Made by a program: the position numbers and the translations under genes. 49,941 nucleotides of DNA, taken from Synechococcus sp. RedBA-s (lineage in GTDB: Bacteria; Cyanobacteriota; Cyanobacteriia; PCC-6307; Cyanobiaceae). Where the stretch lies: NCBI RefSeq assembly GCF_024345495.1, contig NZ_JAGQBF010000022.1, forward strand, positions 1-49,941. Direction: 5' to 3'. The stretch's first letter is position 1, and each line of letters opens with the position of its first letter. The notes beneath the pieces are model-generated. The model saw only the letters and a list, made by a program, of their open reading frames with translations. It was not told the origin of the DNA and did not search any database. This document shows, one piece after another, positions 17,022 to 27,164 of the stretch.

Positions 17022-17383
17022 TCGAGGCCCTTGAGGACGACCCCCGCTTCCGGCAGGCGGTCGTCCTTTTTAATGGCGGCCAGTGGTATGGCTGCCACGA
17101 CGGCCTTGAAGAGCTGTGGCATGAAACCCTGGGCCCGGATCGACCCGTACTCCAGGGGATTCTCCAGATCGCCGTGGCCCACCTCCACCTAGAGAGCGGC
17201 AACCGCAATGGCGCCACGGTGTTGCTGGGAGAAGGGTTGGGCCGTCTGGCCCACAGCGGTCCTGAGGCCCTCGGCCTTGACCTCGACCACCTGCGCCAGG
17301 CCAGCAGTGTCCGGTTGAGTGCGCTCCAGGCCGGCGCTGACCCGGCCGGACTGCCCCTTCCAGAGCTGCGGCCGCAGGCCTGA
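17018..17383 (+). CDS. DUF309 family protein
   Basis: 121 aa with the DUF309 signature: a helix containing FNGGQWYGCHDGLEELWHET followed by LQGILQIAVAHLHLESGNRNGA. Members are small helical proteins, found in cyanobacteria and plants, whose biochemical role is not established. The TTG start at 17018 overlaps the typA TGA, giving translational coupling. The conserved His/Glu pairs look like a possible metal site; that is inference. It lies upstream of the lpt genes and may be cotranscribed with them. Confidence 0.85.
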   Translation: MIEALEDDPRFRQAVVLFNGGQWYGCHDGLEELWHETLGPDRPVLQGILQIAVAHLHLESGNRNGATVLLGEGLGRLAHSGPEALGLDLDHLRQASSVRLSALQAGADPAGLPLPELRPQA

Positions 17384-17467
17384 GCAGTGGCTCTCAGGGG
17401 GGCAACCGGCAACCTGCCCGTAGATTGCCCACTGAAATTGGGTTTCAGATCCACCCTTACCGCTGAG

Positions 17468-18031
17468 ATGCCGAGCACTGTCGAGCTGAACCCCCTCCAG
17501 TCGTCGGGCCCCCTGCGCTGGCGACGTCCAAGGCTGCTGAGAGCAGCCCTCAGCGCCATGGTGCTGGCGTCAGCGGCCAGCGGCCACGCCCAGCCGATCC
17601 GGCCTGGTGAGCAGGTCGGTCCGGCGTTGGAGCAAGCACCAGCAGGGGCACCAGCAGCGGCGGCCCCGGCACCCACCGGCCAGGTCACGATTGAATCCGA
17701 CAGTCAGCAGGCTGACAACGTGACCGGGATCATCACCGCCACCGGCAATGTCCGGATCGTGTACCCCGATCAGCGGGTGGTGGCCACCTCCCGCCAGGCC
17801 CAGTACTTCACCCGCGAGGGGATGATCATCCTCAGCGGTGATGTGGATGTGGTCCAGGAGGACGGCAACCTGCTGAGGGCCGATCGGGTCACCTACCTGG
17901 TGGAGAGGGAGCGGGCCCTGGCCCAGCCCCTGGAGGGCCAGCAGGTGTTCAGCAAACTGCTGATTCAGACCACCCCCCGGGTTCAGCCGCCGGGTGCGCC
18001 CCTGCAGCCCCTCACCGCCCCGCCGCGATGA
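17468..18031 (+). CDS. lptA: LptA/OstA-like periplasmic lipopolysaccharide transport protein
   Basis: Expected to form part of the periplasmic bridge carrying LPS to the outer membrane. The 187-aa product has an N-terminal signal segment (LLRAALSAMVLASAASGHA) and a Pro/Ala-rich linker. It ends in an OstA beta-jellyroll domain with VTIESDSQQADNVTGIITATGNV, VVATSRQAQYF and DGNLLRADRVTYLVER. ATG 17468 is chosen since it places the signal peptide near the N-terminus. The stop overlaps the lptB start (ATGA), which supports the Lpt assignment. Confidence 0.85.
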   Translation: MPSTVELNPLQSSGPLRWRRPRLLRAALSAMVLASAASGHAQPIRPGEQVGPALEQAPAGAPAAAAPAPTGQVTIESDSQQADNVTGIITATGNVRIVYPDQRVVATSRQAQYFTREGMIILSGDVDVVQEDGNLLRADRVTYLVERERALAQPLEGQQVFSKLLIQTTPRVQPPGAPLQPLTAPPR

Positions 18032-18756
18032 GTCTCTCTCTGGAGAGCGTGAGCGTGAGCCTGGGCGGTCGCCCCCTGGTAAAGGAGGTGAGCCTGGAGC
18101 TGGAACCCGGAGAGGTGGTGGGCCTGCTGGGGCCCAACGGGGCTGGCAAGACCACCACCTTCAACCTGGTGACGGGTCTGCTCAGACCCGACAGGGGTCA
18201 GGTGCTGCTGGATGGACGCCGGGTCGAAGGCCTGCCGATGCCCAAGCGGGCACGACTGGGCATCGGCTACCTGCCCCAGGAGGCCAGTGTCTTTCGCCAG
18301 CTCACCGCCCGCGAGAACCTCCAGCTGGCCCTGCAACAGAGCGGCACCCCGCTGCGGGTGCGGCGTCAGCGCCTGGAGCAGCTGATCGAGGAGTTTCATC
18401 TCGGCAGGTTCCAGGACCGGCGGGGCTACCAGCTCTCGGGCGGTGAGCGGCGGCGCTGTGAGGTGGCGCGCGCCCTGGCGGTGGGCCGCGAGGGGCCGCG
18501 CTATCTGCTGCTGGATGAACCCTTCGCCGGCGTTGATCCCCTGGCGGTGGCTGATCTGCAGGCCCTGATCGGCAGCCTGCGCCAGCGGGGCATGGGCTTG
18601 CTGATCACCGACCACAACGTGCGCGAAACCCTGGCGATCACCGATCGGGCCTACATCCTCACCGAAGGCAGCATTCTGGCCTCGGGTCCCTCTTCGGAGG
18701 TGGCCAGTGACCCCCAGGTGCGGCGTCACTATCTGGGAGAGGGATTTCAACTGTGA
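18028..18756 (+). CDS. lptB: LPS export ABC transporter ATPase LptB
   Basis: Cytoplasmic ATPase of the LptB2FG complex that extracts LPS from the inner membrane. 242 aa with Walker A GPNGAGKTT, Q-loop YLPQEASVFRQL, signature LSGGERRRCEVARAL, Walker B YLLLDEPFAGVDP and H-loop TDHNVRETL, all typical of LptB rather than amino-acid importers. Coupled by 4-base overlaps to lptA upstream and the permease downstream. Confidence 0.95.
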   Translation: MSLSLESVSVSLGGRPLVKEVSLELEPGEVVGLLGPNGAGKTTTFNLVTGLLRPDRGQVLLDGRRVEGLPMPKRARLGIGYLPQEASVFRQLTARENLQLALQQSGTPLRVRRQRLEQLIEEFHLGRFQDRRGYQLSGGERRRCEVARALAVGREGPRYLLLDEPFAGVDPLAVADLQALIGSLRQRGMGLLITDHNVRETLAITDRAYILTEGSILASGPSSEVASDPQVRRHYLGEGFQL

Positions 18757-19961
18757 GCGCAACCACCAAGTCACAGGCCAGCCCGGCGGCGGTGCAACGG
18801 CTGCTGAGGCCGTTCACGCTCTCCTGGCAGCGGCTGCCCCTGATGGATCGCTGGCTCACCAACGAGCTCCTCGGTCCTCTGCTGTTCGGCGTTGCCGCCT
18901 TCACGGCGGTGTCGCTCTCGGTGGGGGTGGTTTTCGAGCTGGTGCGGCGGGTGGCCGAATCGGGGCTGCCGATGGTCACCGCCCTGCAGGTGTTGGGCCT
19001 GCGAATGCCCGGCTTCCTGGTGCTCTCCTTTCCGATGGCCACCTTGATGGCCACTCTTCTGGCCTACAGCACCCTCTCCAGCAACAGTGAGCTGATCGCC
19101 CTGCGCAGCGTGGGGGTGAGCACTTGGCGCATGGTGTTGCCGGCCCTGATCGTGGCCGTGCTGATGAGCCTGCTCACCTTCGTGTTCAACGACCTGATCG
19201 TTCCCAGCGCCAATCTGGAGGCCTCCAACACACTGAATCAGGCCCTGGGCAAGGCGATCGCGGCGGAGAAGGGCAGCAACATCATCTATTCGCGCTTCAG
19301 CCGTCGCCCCAGCAAGCTGGATGAAAGCGGCAGCGAACGCTACCTCTCCCAACTCTTCTATTCACGCCAATTCAAGGCTGGGGAAATGGAGGAGGTGACG
19401 GTGCTGGATTTCAGCCGTCCCACCGGCACCCAGATCCTCAAAGCCAAGAAGGGCATCTGGAACGAACAGGCGGGAATGTGGGAATTCCTTGATGGGCAGA
19501 TCGTGCTGGTGGGCGACAGCGAAACCACCACTTCAGCCAAGTTTGATCGCTATCTCTATCCACTCGACCAGGGCCCCCTGAAGCTGGCGGCCCTGCCCAA
19601 GGATGCGGCCAACATGTCGGTGTCGCAGGCCTTGCGGGCAGAAATTCTGCTGAGGGAAGCCGGCGATCAGAAGGAATCCAGGCGGTTGCGGGTGCGCATC
19701 CAGGAAAAATTCGCCTTCCCGGCCATCTGCCTGGTGTTCGGTTTGATCGGCAGCAGCCTCGGGGTCCGGCCCAATGCCCGCACCAGCCGCAGCCAGGGGT
19801 TCGGCATCAGCGTGCTGCTGATCTTCTCCTATTACCTGATGTCGTTCATCTTCAGCTCCCTGGGGGTGAAAGGCACCCTCGGGCCTCTGCTGGCGGCCTG
19901 GTCACCGGTGCTGATCGGCCTGCTGCTGGGCCTGCTGCTGTTGCGCCAGGCCAGCCGCTGA
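18753..19961 (+). CDS. LptF/LptG family permease (YjgP/YjgQ)
   Basis: Membrane component of the LPS exporter. 402 aa with three hydrophobic segments in the N-terminal 130 residues, a central periplasmic beta-rich domain (about 150-300), and three C-terminal segments ([19 protein letters not shown] and onward). This is the LptF/G layout. The GTG start overlaps the lptB TGA. Only one permease gene is present here; cyanobacteria may use a single permease as a homodimer or have another copy elsewhere. Confidence 0.9.
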   Translation: MSATTKSQASPAAVQRLLRPFTLSWQRLPLMDRWLTNELLGPLLFGVAAFTAVSLSVGVVFELVRRVAESGLPMVTALQVLGLRMPGFLVLSFPMATLMATLLAYSTLSSNSELIALRSVGVSTWRMVLPALIVAVLMSLLTFVFNDLIVPSANLEASNTLNQALGKAIAAEKGSNIIYSRFSRRPSKLDESGSERYLSQLFYSRQFKAGEMEEVTVLDFSRPTGTQILKAKKGIWNEQAGMWEFLDGQIVLVGDSETTTSAKFDRYLYPLDQGPLKLAALPKDAANMSVSQALRAEILLREAGDQKESRRLRVRIQEKFAFPAICLVFGLIGSSLGVRPNARTSRSQGFGISVLLIFSYYLMSFIFSSLGVKGTLGPLLAAWSPVLIGLLLGLLLLRQASR

Positions 19962-20031
19962 ACCGGTCCCCGTCCAGCCAGGCCTGCAGGCAGACTGGCA
20001 GGCAGATCCGCCCCGCCTAGAGCGCGCTGCA

Positions 20032-20940
20032 GTGAACGACCCGGTTCTCTCCCTCGGCCTGCTGGCCTTCGCCCTGCTGCTGGTGGCTCTGCCCCTGGCC
20101 TTCTGGAGCCTCAGTGGCGGCCACTCCAGCAGCCCCGTGCGCCTGCTGGTGGCCGCCGCCAACTTGAGCCTCACGGCCCAGCTGACATTGCGCTGGTGGG
20201 AGTCGGGCCACTTCCCGATCAGCAACCTCTACGAATCCCTCTGCTTCCTGGCCTGGGCCTGCACCCTCACCCAGCTGCTGGTGGAGCGCTCGTGGCCCAG
20301 TCCGCTGGTGCCCGCGGCGGCCACGCCCATGGGCCTGGGCTGCCTGGCCTTCGCCAGCTTCGCCCTGCCCGATCGGCTCCAGGAGGCCTCACCGCTGGTG
20401 CCGGCCCTTCGCTCCAGCTGGCTGGTGATGCACGTGAGCGTGATCATGGTGAGCTACGCCGCTCTGCTGGTGGGATCGCTGCTCTCGGTGGCGGTGCTAT
20501 TCACCGATCGCGGCCAGGACCTGCAACTGCGCAGCAGCTCCATCGGCAGCGGCGGCTACCGCCAGGCCAAGCTGGCCACTGAGGCGGGCGAACTGCGCCT
20601 GAGCAGTGTCTCGATCGGGGTGAGCGAGCAGCTCGACAGCCTCAGTTACCGCACGATCACCGTGGGCTTCCTGCTGCTCTCGGTGGGCCTGGTGAGCGGA
20701 GCGGTGTGGGCCAATGAAGCCTGGGGCAGCTGGTGGAGCTGGGACCCCAAGGAAACCTGGGCCCTGATCTGCTGGCTGGTCTACGCCGCCTACCTGCACA
20801 GCCGCCTGAGCCGGGGCTGGCAGGGGCGCCGTCCCGCCCTGGTGGCGGCGGCGGGGCTAGTGGTGATCGTGGTCTGCTACATCGGCGTCAACCTGCTGGG
20901 CGTCGGCCTGCACAGCTACGGCTGGTTCCTGGGGGCCTGA
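20032..20940 (+). CDS. ccsA: c-type cytochrome biogenesis protein CcsA (Ycf5)
   Basis: System II haem handling protein that delivers haem for attachment to apocytochromes c such as cytochrome f and c6. 302 aa, strongly hydrophobic with about eight membrane segments. The tryptophan-rich WWD motif is present ([15 protein letters not shown]), with flanking histidines in [17 protein letters not shown] and GLHSYGWF. The name CcsB is used for the same family in some databases. GTG start at 20032. The partner Ccs1/ResB gene is not in the window. Confidence 0.93.
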   Translation: MNDPVLSLGLLAFALLLVALPLAFWSLSGGHSSSPVRLLVAAANLSLTAQLTLRWWESGHFPISNLYESLCFLAWACTLTQLLVERSWPSPLVPAAATPMGLGCLAFASFALPDRLQEASPLVPALRSSWLVMHVSVIMVSYAALLVGSLLSVAVLFTDRGQDLQLRSSSIGSGGYRQAKLATEAGELRLSSVSIGVSEQLDSLSYRTITVGFLLLSVGLVSGAVWANEAWGSWWSWDPKETWALICWLVYAAYLHSRLSRGWQGRRPALVAAAGLVVIVVCYIGVNLLGVGLHSYGWFLGA

Positions 20941-20996
20941 GCCCTTCCAATCCCTCAACCGATCAGCACCAGGGATCGTCTAAACAGGTGACCATC

Positions 20997-21028
20997 AAAA
21001 AAGGAGACCAGGGCAAAACCTGGTCTCC
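20997..21028 (-). terminator. rho-independent terminator of rpe
   Basis: Read on the minus strand, GGAGACCAGG, a six-base loop, and CCTGGTCTCC form a perfect 10-bp stem followed by six T (plus-strand A at 20997-21002). It lies 37 bases past the rpe stop. The same stem could slow plus-strand transcription from ccsA, but no T-tract follows on that side. Confidence 0.92.
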
Positions 21029-21064
21029 AGTCCTGCTGCGCGAACAATCACTCTGAGCCGCCGC

Positions 21065-21748
21065 TCAGGCCAGCACGGCCTCAGGGCGGCGGCTGTGGCG
21101 AATGCCCTCGATTGCGGCACGGTAGTCGGGGGCGTTGAACACGGCCGATCCGGCCACGATGGCATTGGCGCCGGCTTCCACCACCTGCCAGGTGTTGGTG
21201 GCCTTGAGACCCCCATCCACTTCGATCCAGGGATCGAGACCGCGCTCATCGCACATCCGGCGCAGGCGTCGCACCTTCTCCACAGCCGAGGGGATGAAGC
21301 TCTGGCCGCCGAAGCCGGGGTTGACGCTCATGATCAGCACCAGATCGCAGAGCTCGAGGCAGTACTCCAGTGTTTCCAGGGGAGTGCCGGGATTGAGCAC
21401 GGCGCCGGCTTTTTTGCCCAGGTCCTTGATCTGGCCCAGGTTGCGGTGCAGGTGCGGACAGGCTTCCACCTGCACGTAGATGTGGTCGGCGCCGGCCTTG
21501 GCGAAATCGCCCACATAGCGCTCGGGCTCCACGATCATCAGGTGGACATCGAGGGGCTTGCTGGTGACGGGGCGCAGGGCCTCGACGATCAGCGGGCCGA
21601 TGGTGATGTTGGGAACGAAACGGCCATCCATGACGTCGACATGGATCCAGTCGGCTCCAGCCTCGTCTACGGCCCTGACCTCGTCACCGAGGCGGGCAAA
21701 ATCAGCGGAAAGGATCGACGGGGCGATCACCAGAGGCTTCGTGCTCAT
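21065..21748 (-). CDS. rpe: ribulose-phosphate 3-epimerase
   Basis: Interconverts ribulose 5-phosphate and xylulose 5-phosphate in the Calvin cycle and pentose phosphate pathway. TIM-barrel protein of 227 aa with [17 protein letters not shown] at the N-terminus, [43 protein letters not shown] and EVDGGL, covering the metal and phosphate sites. ATG 21748 matches the family start; seven codons upstream are dispensable. It diverges from glpX, another Calvin-cycle gene, and ends at a strong terminator. Confidence 0.97.
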   Translation of the reverse strand: MSTKPLVIAPSILSADFARLGDEVRAVDEAGADWIHVDVMDGRFVPNITIGPLIVEALRPVTSKPLDVHLMIVEPERYVGDFAKAGADHIYVQVEACPHLHRNLGQIKDLGKKAGAVLNPGTPLETLEYCLELCDLVLIMSVNPGFGGQSFIPSAVEKVRRLRRMCDERGLDPWIEVDGGLKATNTWQVVEAGANAIVAGSAVFNAPDYRAAIEGIRHSRRPEAVLA

Positions 21749-21821
21749 GGTTGGGGCCACCGGGGGCAAGGGAGCTCAGCGATTGTAGGAACGCACGGTG
21801 AGGCGGCTCACACGGCGCTGA

Positions 21822-21827
21822 TACAGT
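21822..21827 (+). promoter_or_regulatory. candidate -10 element for glpX
   Basis: TACAGT in the 166-base rpe-glpX divergent region, about 88 bases before the glpX GTG. The rest of the region is pyrimidine-rich towards glpX and shows no clear operator. Confidence 0.25.
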
Positions 21828-21914
21828 GGCGCCCGCTTCTTGTCGGAAAGACCTTGCCGCAGCTGGTCTGCCTGTCTTTCTGCTGACGCCTTCTCTCCCC
21901 CCTGCCGGACCGTC

Positions 21915-22919
21915 GTGGATCGCACCCTCATTCAGGAACTGCTCGAAGTCGTCGAGCAGGCCGCCATCGCCTCCGCCCACCTCACCGGGCTCGGCAAGAA
22001 AGATGAGGCCGATGCCGCCGCCGTCGAGGCGATGCGCACCCGCATGGGCTCCATCGCCATGCAGGGCCGGATTGTGATCGGCGAGGGCGAGCGCGATGAG
22101 GCGCCGATGCTCTACATCGGCGAGGAGGTGGGCAGCGGCACCGGCCCCGGCGTCGATTTCGCCGTGGATCCCTGCGAGGGCACCAACCTCTGCGCCAACG
22201 CCCAGGACGGTTCGATGGCCGTGCTGGCCGCCTCCGACCGCGGCGGCCTCTTCAATGCCCCCGACTTCTACATGAAGAAGCTGGCGGCCCCCCCGGCGGC
22301 CAAGGGCAAGGTGGACATTCGCAAGAGCGCCACTGAGAACATCGCCATCCTCAGCTCCTGCCTGGGCATGCCCGCCAGCGATCTGGTCATCGTGGTGATG
22401 GACCGCGCCCGGCACAAGGACCTGATCGCCGAGATCCGCGCCACCGGCGCCCGGGTGAAGCCCATCAGCGACGGTGACGTGCAGGCCGCGATCGCCTGTG
22501 GCTTCGCCGGCACCGGCACCCACTGCCTGATGGGCATCGGCGCCGCCCCCGAAGGGGTGATCTCCGCGGCAGCCCTGCGCTGCCTCGGCGCCCACTTCCA
22601 GGGCCAGCTGGTGTACGACCCCGCCATCGCCCAGACCAGCGAGTGGGCCGACTACACCAAGGAAGGCAACATCGAGCGGCTCAACTCGATGGGCATCACC
22701 GACATCGACAAGGTCTATGAGGCCGAGGAGCTGGCCTCCGGTGAGAACGTGGTGTTCGCCGGCAGCGGCATCACCCCCGGCCTGCTGTTCAAAGGGGTGG
22801 TGTTCGAGCGCGACTGCACCCGCACCAGCAGCCTGATCATCAGCTCGCTCGACTCGTCGGCCCGCTTCACCGATACGGTGCACATCAAGCCCGGCGCTCT
22901 CAGCGTCGCCCTGCGCTGA
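21915..22919 (+). CDS. glpX: class II fructose-1,6-/sedoheptulose-1,7-bisphosphatase
   Basis: Cyanobacterial GlpX-type dual phosphatase that drives RuBP regeneration in the Calvin cycle. 334 aa with [22 protein letters not shown] near the N-terminus, [17 protein letters not shown], and the metal-binding [24 protein letters not shown] 21915 gives the family start ([13 protein letters not shown]); upstream in-frame codons do not look coding. Ten bases separate it from hemA, so the two are probably cotranscribed. Confidence 0.96.
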   Translation: MDRTLIQELLEVVEQAAIASAHLTGLGKKDEADAAAVEAMRTRMGSIAMQGRIVIGEGERDEAPMLYIGEEVGSGTGPGVDFAVDPCEGTNLCANAQDGSMAVLAASDRGGLFNAPDFYMKKLAAPPAAKGKVDIRKSATENIAILSSCLGMPASDLVIVVMDRARHKDLIAEIRATGARVKPISDGDVQAAIACGFAGTGTHCLMGIGAAPEGVISAAALRCLGAHFQGQLVYDPAIAQTSEWADYTKEGNIERLNSMGITDIDKVYEAEELASGENVVFAGSGITPGLLFKGVVFERDCTRTSSLIISSLDSSARFTDTVHIKPGALSVALR

Positions 22920-22929
22920 GCCGCCCCCC

Positions 22930-24240
22930 ATGCACATCGCCGTCGTCGGCCTCAGCCACCGCACGGCTCCGGTCGAGATCCGGGAGCGACTGAGCATCCC
23001 CGAGCAGACCATGGAGGAATCTCTCCAGAATCTGCGCGGGGACTCCCAGATACTCGAGGCCTCCATCCTCAGCACCTGCAACCGGCTCGAGATCTACACC
23101 CTGCTGCGCAGCCCCGAGCAGGGGATCCATGCCGTGGGCAGCTTCCTGAGCCAGCACTCCGGGCTGGATTTCGGTGAGCTCACGCCCCATCTGTTCACCT
23201 ACCACCACGAGGAAGCGGTGGCGCACCTGCTGCGGGTGGCCGCTGGCCTCGACAGCCTCGTGCTGGGGGAGGGCCAGATCCTCTCCCAGGTGAAGAAGAT
23301 GGTGCGGCTGGGCCAGGAACACGGTTCGATCGGACCGATCCTCAACCGTCTGCTCAACCAGGCGGTGAGCACCGGCAAGCGGGTGCGCAGCGAAACCAAC
23401 CTCGGCACCGGAGCGGTCTCGATCAGCTCCGCCGCCGTGGAACTGGCCCAGCTCAAGGTGGGCCAGGCCCGCGGCCTCGACGAACTGGTGCCGCTGGATC
23501 AGGAGCAGGTAGCGGTGGTGGGGGCCGGGCGCATGGCCCGGCTGCTGCTGCAGCACCTCCAGTCCAAGGGCTGTCGCGGCCTGGTGCTGCTCAACCGCAC
23601 AGCCGAGCGAGCCGAGGCCCTCGCCGCCGACTTTCCCGAGTTCCCTGTCCAGTGCCGCCCCCTGAGCGACCTGGACCACTGCCTGAGCACCTGCTCCCTG
23701 GTGTTCACCAGCACCGGAGCGGAGGAGCCGATCATCGACGCCGGGCGGCTCGAAGGCCTCAACCGGCGCTCCTCGCTGATGCTCATCGACATCGGTGTGC
23801 CGCGCAACATCAGCGCCGATGTGGGCCAGCTCGCCGGGGTTGATTCCTTCGACGTCGACGACCTCCAGGAGGTCGTGACCCGCAACCAGGAGGCCCGGCG
23901 CGACATCGCCGCCGAAGCCGAGGGGCTGCTGCAGGAGGAGGCCCGTCAGTTTCTGGAGTGGTGGGATGGACTTGAGGCGGTGCCCACCCTCAACCGCCTG
24001 CGCCAGCAGCTGGAGCAGATCCGCGAGCAGGAATTGCAGAAGGCCCTCAGCCGCATGGGCCCCGACCTCTCGGTGCGGGAGCGCAAGGTGGTGGAGGCCC
24101 TGAGCAAGGGCATCATCAACAAGATCCTGCACAGCCCGGTCACCAACCTGCGGGCGCCCCAGCCCCGCCAGCAGCGCCATCAGGCGATGCAGGTGCTGCA
24201 CCAGCTGTTTGCCCTCGACGCCGAGGACGACGAGGGTTGA
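22930..24240 (+). CDS. hemA: glutamyl-tRNA reductase
   Basis: First committed step of tetrapyrrole synthesis: reduces glutamyl-tRNA to glutamate-1-semialdehyde for chlorophyll, haem and phycobilins. 436 aa. The catalytic Cys is in LSTCNRLEIY (about residue 50), followed by SLVLGEGQILSQVK. The NADPH Rossmann motif is VAVVGAGRMARLLLQHL, and the C-terminal dimerisation helices follow. The location directly after glpX ties pigment supply to carbon metabolism in one transcript. Confidence 0.97.
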   Translation: MHIAVVGLSHRTAPVEIRERLSIPEQTMEESLQNLRGDSQILEASILSTCNRLEIYTLLRSPEQGIHAVGSFLSQHSGLDFGELTPHLFTYHHEEAVAHLLRVAAGLDSLVLGEGQILSQVKKMVRLGQEHGSIGPILNRLLNQAVSTGKRVRSETNLGTGAVSISSAAVELAQLKVGQARGLDELVPLDQEQVAVVGAGRMARLLLQHLQSKGCRGLVLLNRTAERAEALAADFPEFPVQCRPLSDLDHCLSTCSLVFTSTGAEEPIIDAGRLEGLNRRSSLMLIDIGVPRNISADVGQLAGVDSFDVDDLQEVVTRNQEARRDIAAEAEGLLQEEARQFLEWWDGLEAVPTLNRLRQQLEQIREQELQKALSRMGPDLSVRERKVVEALSKGIINKILHSPVTNLRAPQPRQQRHQAMQVLHQLFALDAEDDEG

Positions 24241-24362
24241 TGTCGCTGGGGCTACAGCGGTTATCCACGTTTTTGGTCTCAGCCAAGGGTTGGCGAGCTT
24301 TGCAAGGCCCCCGATCCGGTACGGTGCTCCCACGCTGACGGCAGCAGTCTCGGAGGGCAGTG

Positions 24363-25658
24363 ATGAAGCGGGTTCTGGCGATCATTCTCGGCGGAGGCGC
24401 CGGCACCCGTCTCTATCCCCTCACGAAGATGCGGGCCAAGCCGGCTGTACCGCTCGCCGGCAAGTATCGCCTGATCGATATTCCCATCAGCAACTGCATC
24501 AACTCGGGGATCAACAAGATCTACGTGCTGACACAGTTCAACAGCGCCTCCCTCAACCGCCACCTCACCCAGAGCTACAACCTCTCCGCAGGCTTCGGCC
24601 AGGGGTTCGTCGAAGTGTTGGCCGCCCAGCAGACCCCCGAGAGCCCCAGCTGGTTCGAGGGCACCGCCGATGCCGTGCGCAAATACCAGTGGCTGTTCCA
24701 GGAATGGGACGTGGATCAGTACCTGATCCTCTCCGGTGATCAGCTCTACCGGATGGACTACAGCCGTTTCGTCGATCACCACATCCAGTCGGGCGCTGAC
24801 CTCACGGTGGGAGCCCTGCCGGTGGATGGCGCCCAGGCCGAGGGTTTCGGGCTGATGCGCACCGACCTCGATGGCCGCATCCGTGAGTTCTCCGAAAAAC
24901 CCAAGGGCGCAGCCCTGGAGGCCATGAGGGTGGACACCGCCAAGCTGGGGCTGGCGGAAGCCGAAGCCGCCCGCAGGCCCTACCTGGCTTCGATGGGCAT
25001 CTACGTCTTCAGCCGCAACACCCTCTTCGATCTGCTGGCGCAGAACCCCGGCTCCACTGATTTCGGCCAGGAGATCATTCCCACCGCCCTCGGTCAGGGA
25101 GACAACCTCAGGGCCTACCTGTTCGACGACTACTGGGAGGACATCGGCACGATCGGGGCCTTCTACGAAGCCAACCTGGCCCTGACCGACCAGCCCAGGC
25201 CCGCCTTCTCCTTCTACGACGAGAAGTTCCCGATCTACACCCGGCCCCGCTACCTGCCCCCGAGCAAACTGCTGGAGGCCCAGGTCACCCAGTCGATCAT
25301 CGGCGAAGGATCCCTGCTGCAGAATTGCAGCATTCACCACTGCGTGCTCGGCGTGCGCTCCCGGATCGAAGGGGAGGTGGTGCTGCAGGACACCCTGGTG
25401 ATGGGTGCCGACTTCTTTGAATCCTCCGAGGAGCGGGCCGTGCTGCGCGAACGGGGCGGCATTCCGGTGGGTGTGGGTCGTGGCACCACCGTGCGGCGAG
25501 CGATCCTCGACAAGAACGTGCGCATCGGCAGCAACGTCACGATCGTGAACAAGGACCGGATTGAGGAGGCGGATCGCCCGGAGCTGGGCTTCTACATCCG
25601 CAACGGCATCGTGGTTGTGGAGAAGAACGCCACCATCGCCAACGGCACCGTGATCTGA
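24363..25658 (+). CDS. glgC: glucose-1-phosphate adenylyltransferase
   Basis: Makes ADP-glucose, the rate-limiting step of glycogen synthesis. 431 aa with the nucleotide loop [20 protein letters not shown], the [24 protein letters not shown] block, [11 protein letters not shown], the catalytic Asp region [11 protein letters not shown] and the sugar-phosphate FSEKPKG. The C-terminal left-handed helix domain holds the allosteric 3-phosphoglycerate site of the cyanobacterial enzyme. GTG 24360 is one codon upstream of ATG 24363; ATG is preferred. Confidence 0.97.
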   Translation: MKRVLAIILGGGAGTRLYPLTKMRAKPAVPLAGKYRLIDIPISNCINSGINKIYVLTQFNSASLNRHLTQSYNLSAGFGQGFVEVLAAQQTPESPSWFEGTADAVRKYQWLFQEWDVDQYLILSGDQLYRMDYSRFVDHHIQSGADLTVGALPVDGAQAEGFGLMRTDLDGRIREFSEKPKGAALEAMRVDTAKLGLAEAEAARRPYLASMGIYVFSRNTLFDLLAQNPGSTDFGQEIIPTALGQGDNLRAYLFDDYWEDIGTIGAFYEANLALTDQPRPAFSFYDEKFPIYTRPRYLPPSKLLEAQVTQSIIGEGSLLQNCSIHHCVLGVRSRIEGEVVLQDTLVMGADFFESSEERAVLRERGGIPVGVGRGTTVRRAILDKNVRIGSNVTIVNKDRIEEADRPELGFYIRNGIVVVEKNATIANGTVI

Positions 25659-25675
25659 GCGCTTGCTGACAGAGA

Positions 25676-25726
25676 GCCCGAGCCAACGGCGTTCGGGCAG
25701 GCGCAAGGCCACACTGAAGCCGAACG
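25676..25726 (+). promoter_or_regulatory. two mutually exclusive stems before gnd
   Basis: GCCCGA (25676-25681) can pair with TCGGGC (25693-25698), while CGTTCGG (25690-25696) can instead pair with CCGAACG (25720-25726). The two stems share bases, so only one can form. The pair lies between the glgC stop and the gnd ATG and could be a terminator/antiterminator or simply chance in GC-rich DNA. Confidence 0.3.
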
Positions 25727-25745
25727 GCCTGCACGCCAACTTCTC

Positions 25746-27164
25746 ATGAGCAAAGCACACTTCGGCCTGATCGGCCTCGGAGTGATGGGCGAGAACCTGG
25801 TCCTCAACGCCGAACGCAACGGTTACTCCAGCGTCGTCTTCAACCGCACCTACGCCAAGACCGAAGACTTCCTCAAGGGGCGGGCCGCCGGGCTGAACAT
25901 CATCGGCGCCCACACCCTTGAGGAGTTCGTCGGCGCCCTGGAGCGGCCCCGCCGCATCCTGATGATGATCAAGGCGGGCTCACCCATCGACGCCATGATC
26001 GCCCAGATCTCGCCGTTGCTGGAGGACGGCGATCTGCTGATCGACGGCGGCAACTCCCTCTACACCGACACCGAGCGGCGGGTGAAGGAGCTGGAGAGCC
26101 GGAGCTTCGGCTACATCGGCATGGGGGTCTCCGGCGGCGCCAAGGGGGCCCTGGAGGGTCCGAGCATGATGCCCGGCGGCACCAAGGCCGCCTACGACGC
26201 CATCGAAGGGCTGGTGCGCAAGATGGCCGCCCAGGTCGACGACGGCCCGTGCGTCACCTACATCGGCCCCGGCGGTGCCGGCCATTTCGTCAAGACCGTC
26301 CACAACGGCATTGAGTACGGGATCGAGCAGATCCTGGTGGAGGCCTACGACCTGATGAAGCGCTGCGCCGGCATGGATGGCCTGGCGATGGCCCAGGTGT
26401 TCGACGGCTGGAACCAGCTCGAGGAGCTCTCCTCCTATCTGGTGGAGATCACCGAGGTCTGCCTGCGCACCCGTGATCCCGAGGATGGCGGTGATCTGGT
26501 GGAGAAGATCCTCGACGTGGCCGGTCAGAAGGGCACCGGTCTGTGGACCGTGGTCAGCGCCCTGGAGATGGGAGTGCCGGTGCCCACCATCTACGCGGCG
26601 CTCAATGGCCGGGTGATGAGCTCCCTGCACACCGAGCGTCTGGCGGCGGCCAGCGTGATCGATGCCCCGGCAGCGGCCGCAGCGGTGTCTCTGGGGGAAC
26701 CCTCCGAGGGCATGCCGGCCCTGCGTGATGCCATCACTCTGGCCTGCATCGCCAGCTACGCCCAGGGCATGGCCCTGATGGTGGAGGCCTCCGCCCTGCA
26801 CGACTACAACCTCAACCTCTCCTCGATCGCCCAGATCTGGAAGGGGGGCTGCATCATTCGCGCCAAGTTGCTGCAGCGCATCCAGAACGCCTACGACACC
26901 AATCCGGATCTGGCCAACCTGATGGTGGACCCCTGGTTCGCCGAGCAGGTGAACACGCGCCTGAGCGGCCTGCGTCAGGTGGTGGCCGGTGCGGCCCTGG
27001 CCGGCATTCCCGTGCCCTGCCTGAGCAGCACCCTCGATTACATCGACAGCTACCGCACGGCGCGCCTACCCCAGAACCTGCTGCAGGCCATGCGCGACTG
27101 TTTCGGCGCCCACACCTACCAGCGGGTGGACCGGGACGGCAGCTTCCACACCGAGTGGCTGTGA
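25746..27164 (+). CDS. gnd: 6-phosphogluconate dehydrogenase, decarboxylating
   Basis: Oxidises 6-phosphogluconate to ribulose 5-phosphate with NADPH production, the main dark source of reductant in cyanobacteria. 472 aa, full length. The NADP motif is IGLGVMGENLVLN, followed by MIKAGSPIDAMI, DGGNSLYTDTERR, and the catalytic MGVSGGAKGALEGPSMMPGG and FVKTVHNGIEYG. The C-terminal FGAHTYQRVDRDGSFHTEW is standard. The stop overlaps the pgl start, pairing consecutive steps of the oxidative pentose phosphate pathway. Confidence 0.97.
   Translation: MSKAHFGLIGLGVMGENLVLNAERNGYSSVVFNRTYAKTEDFLKGRAAGLNIIGAHTLEEFVGALERPRRILMMIKAGSPIDAMIAQISPLLEDGDLLIDGGNSLYTDTERRVKELESRSFGYIGMGVSGGAKGALEGPSMMPGGTKAAYDAIEGLVRKMAAQVDDGPCVTYIGPGGAGHFVKTVHNGIEYGIEQILVEAYDLMKRCAGMDGLAMAQVFDGWNQLEELSSYLVEITEVCLRTRDPEDGGDLVEKILDVAGQKGTGLWTVVSALEMGVPVPTIYAALNGRVMSSLHTERLAAASVIDAPAAAAAVSLGEPSEGMPALRDAITLACIASYAQGMALMVEASALHDYNLNLSSIAQIWKGGCIIRAKLLQRIQNAYDTNPDLANLMVDPWFAEQVNTRLSGLRQVVAGAALAGIPVPCLSSTLDYIDSYRTARLPQNLLQAMRDCFGAHTYQRVDRDGSFHTEWL

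Noticed and set aside
24261-24269. TTATCCACG, one base from the DnaA-box consensus, between hemA and glgC
   Set aside because: A single box with no cluster, AT-rich stretch, dnaA or dnaN nearby does not make an origin.
22900-25913. Two long minus-strand frames (about 477 and 544 codons) opposite hemA, glgC and the start of gnd
   Set aside because: They cross gene boundaries of three conserved plus-strand genes and match no family.
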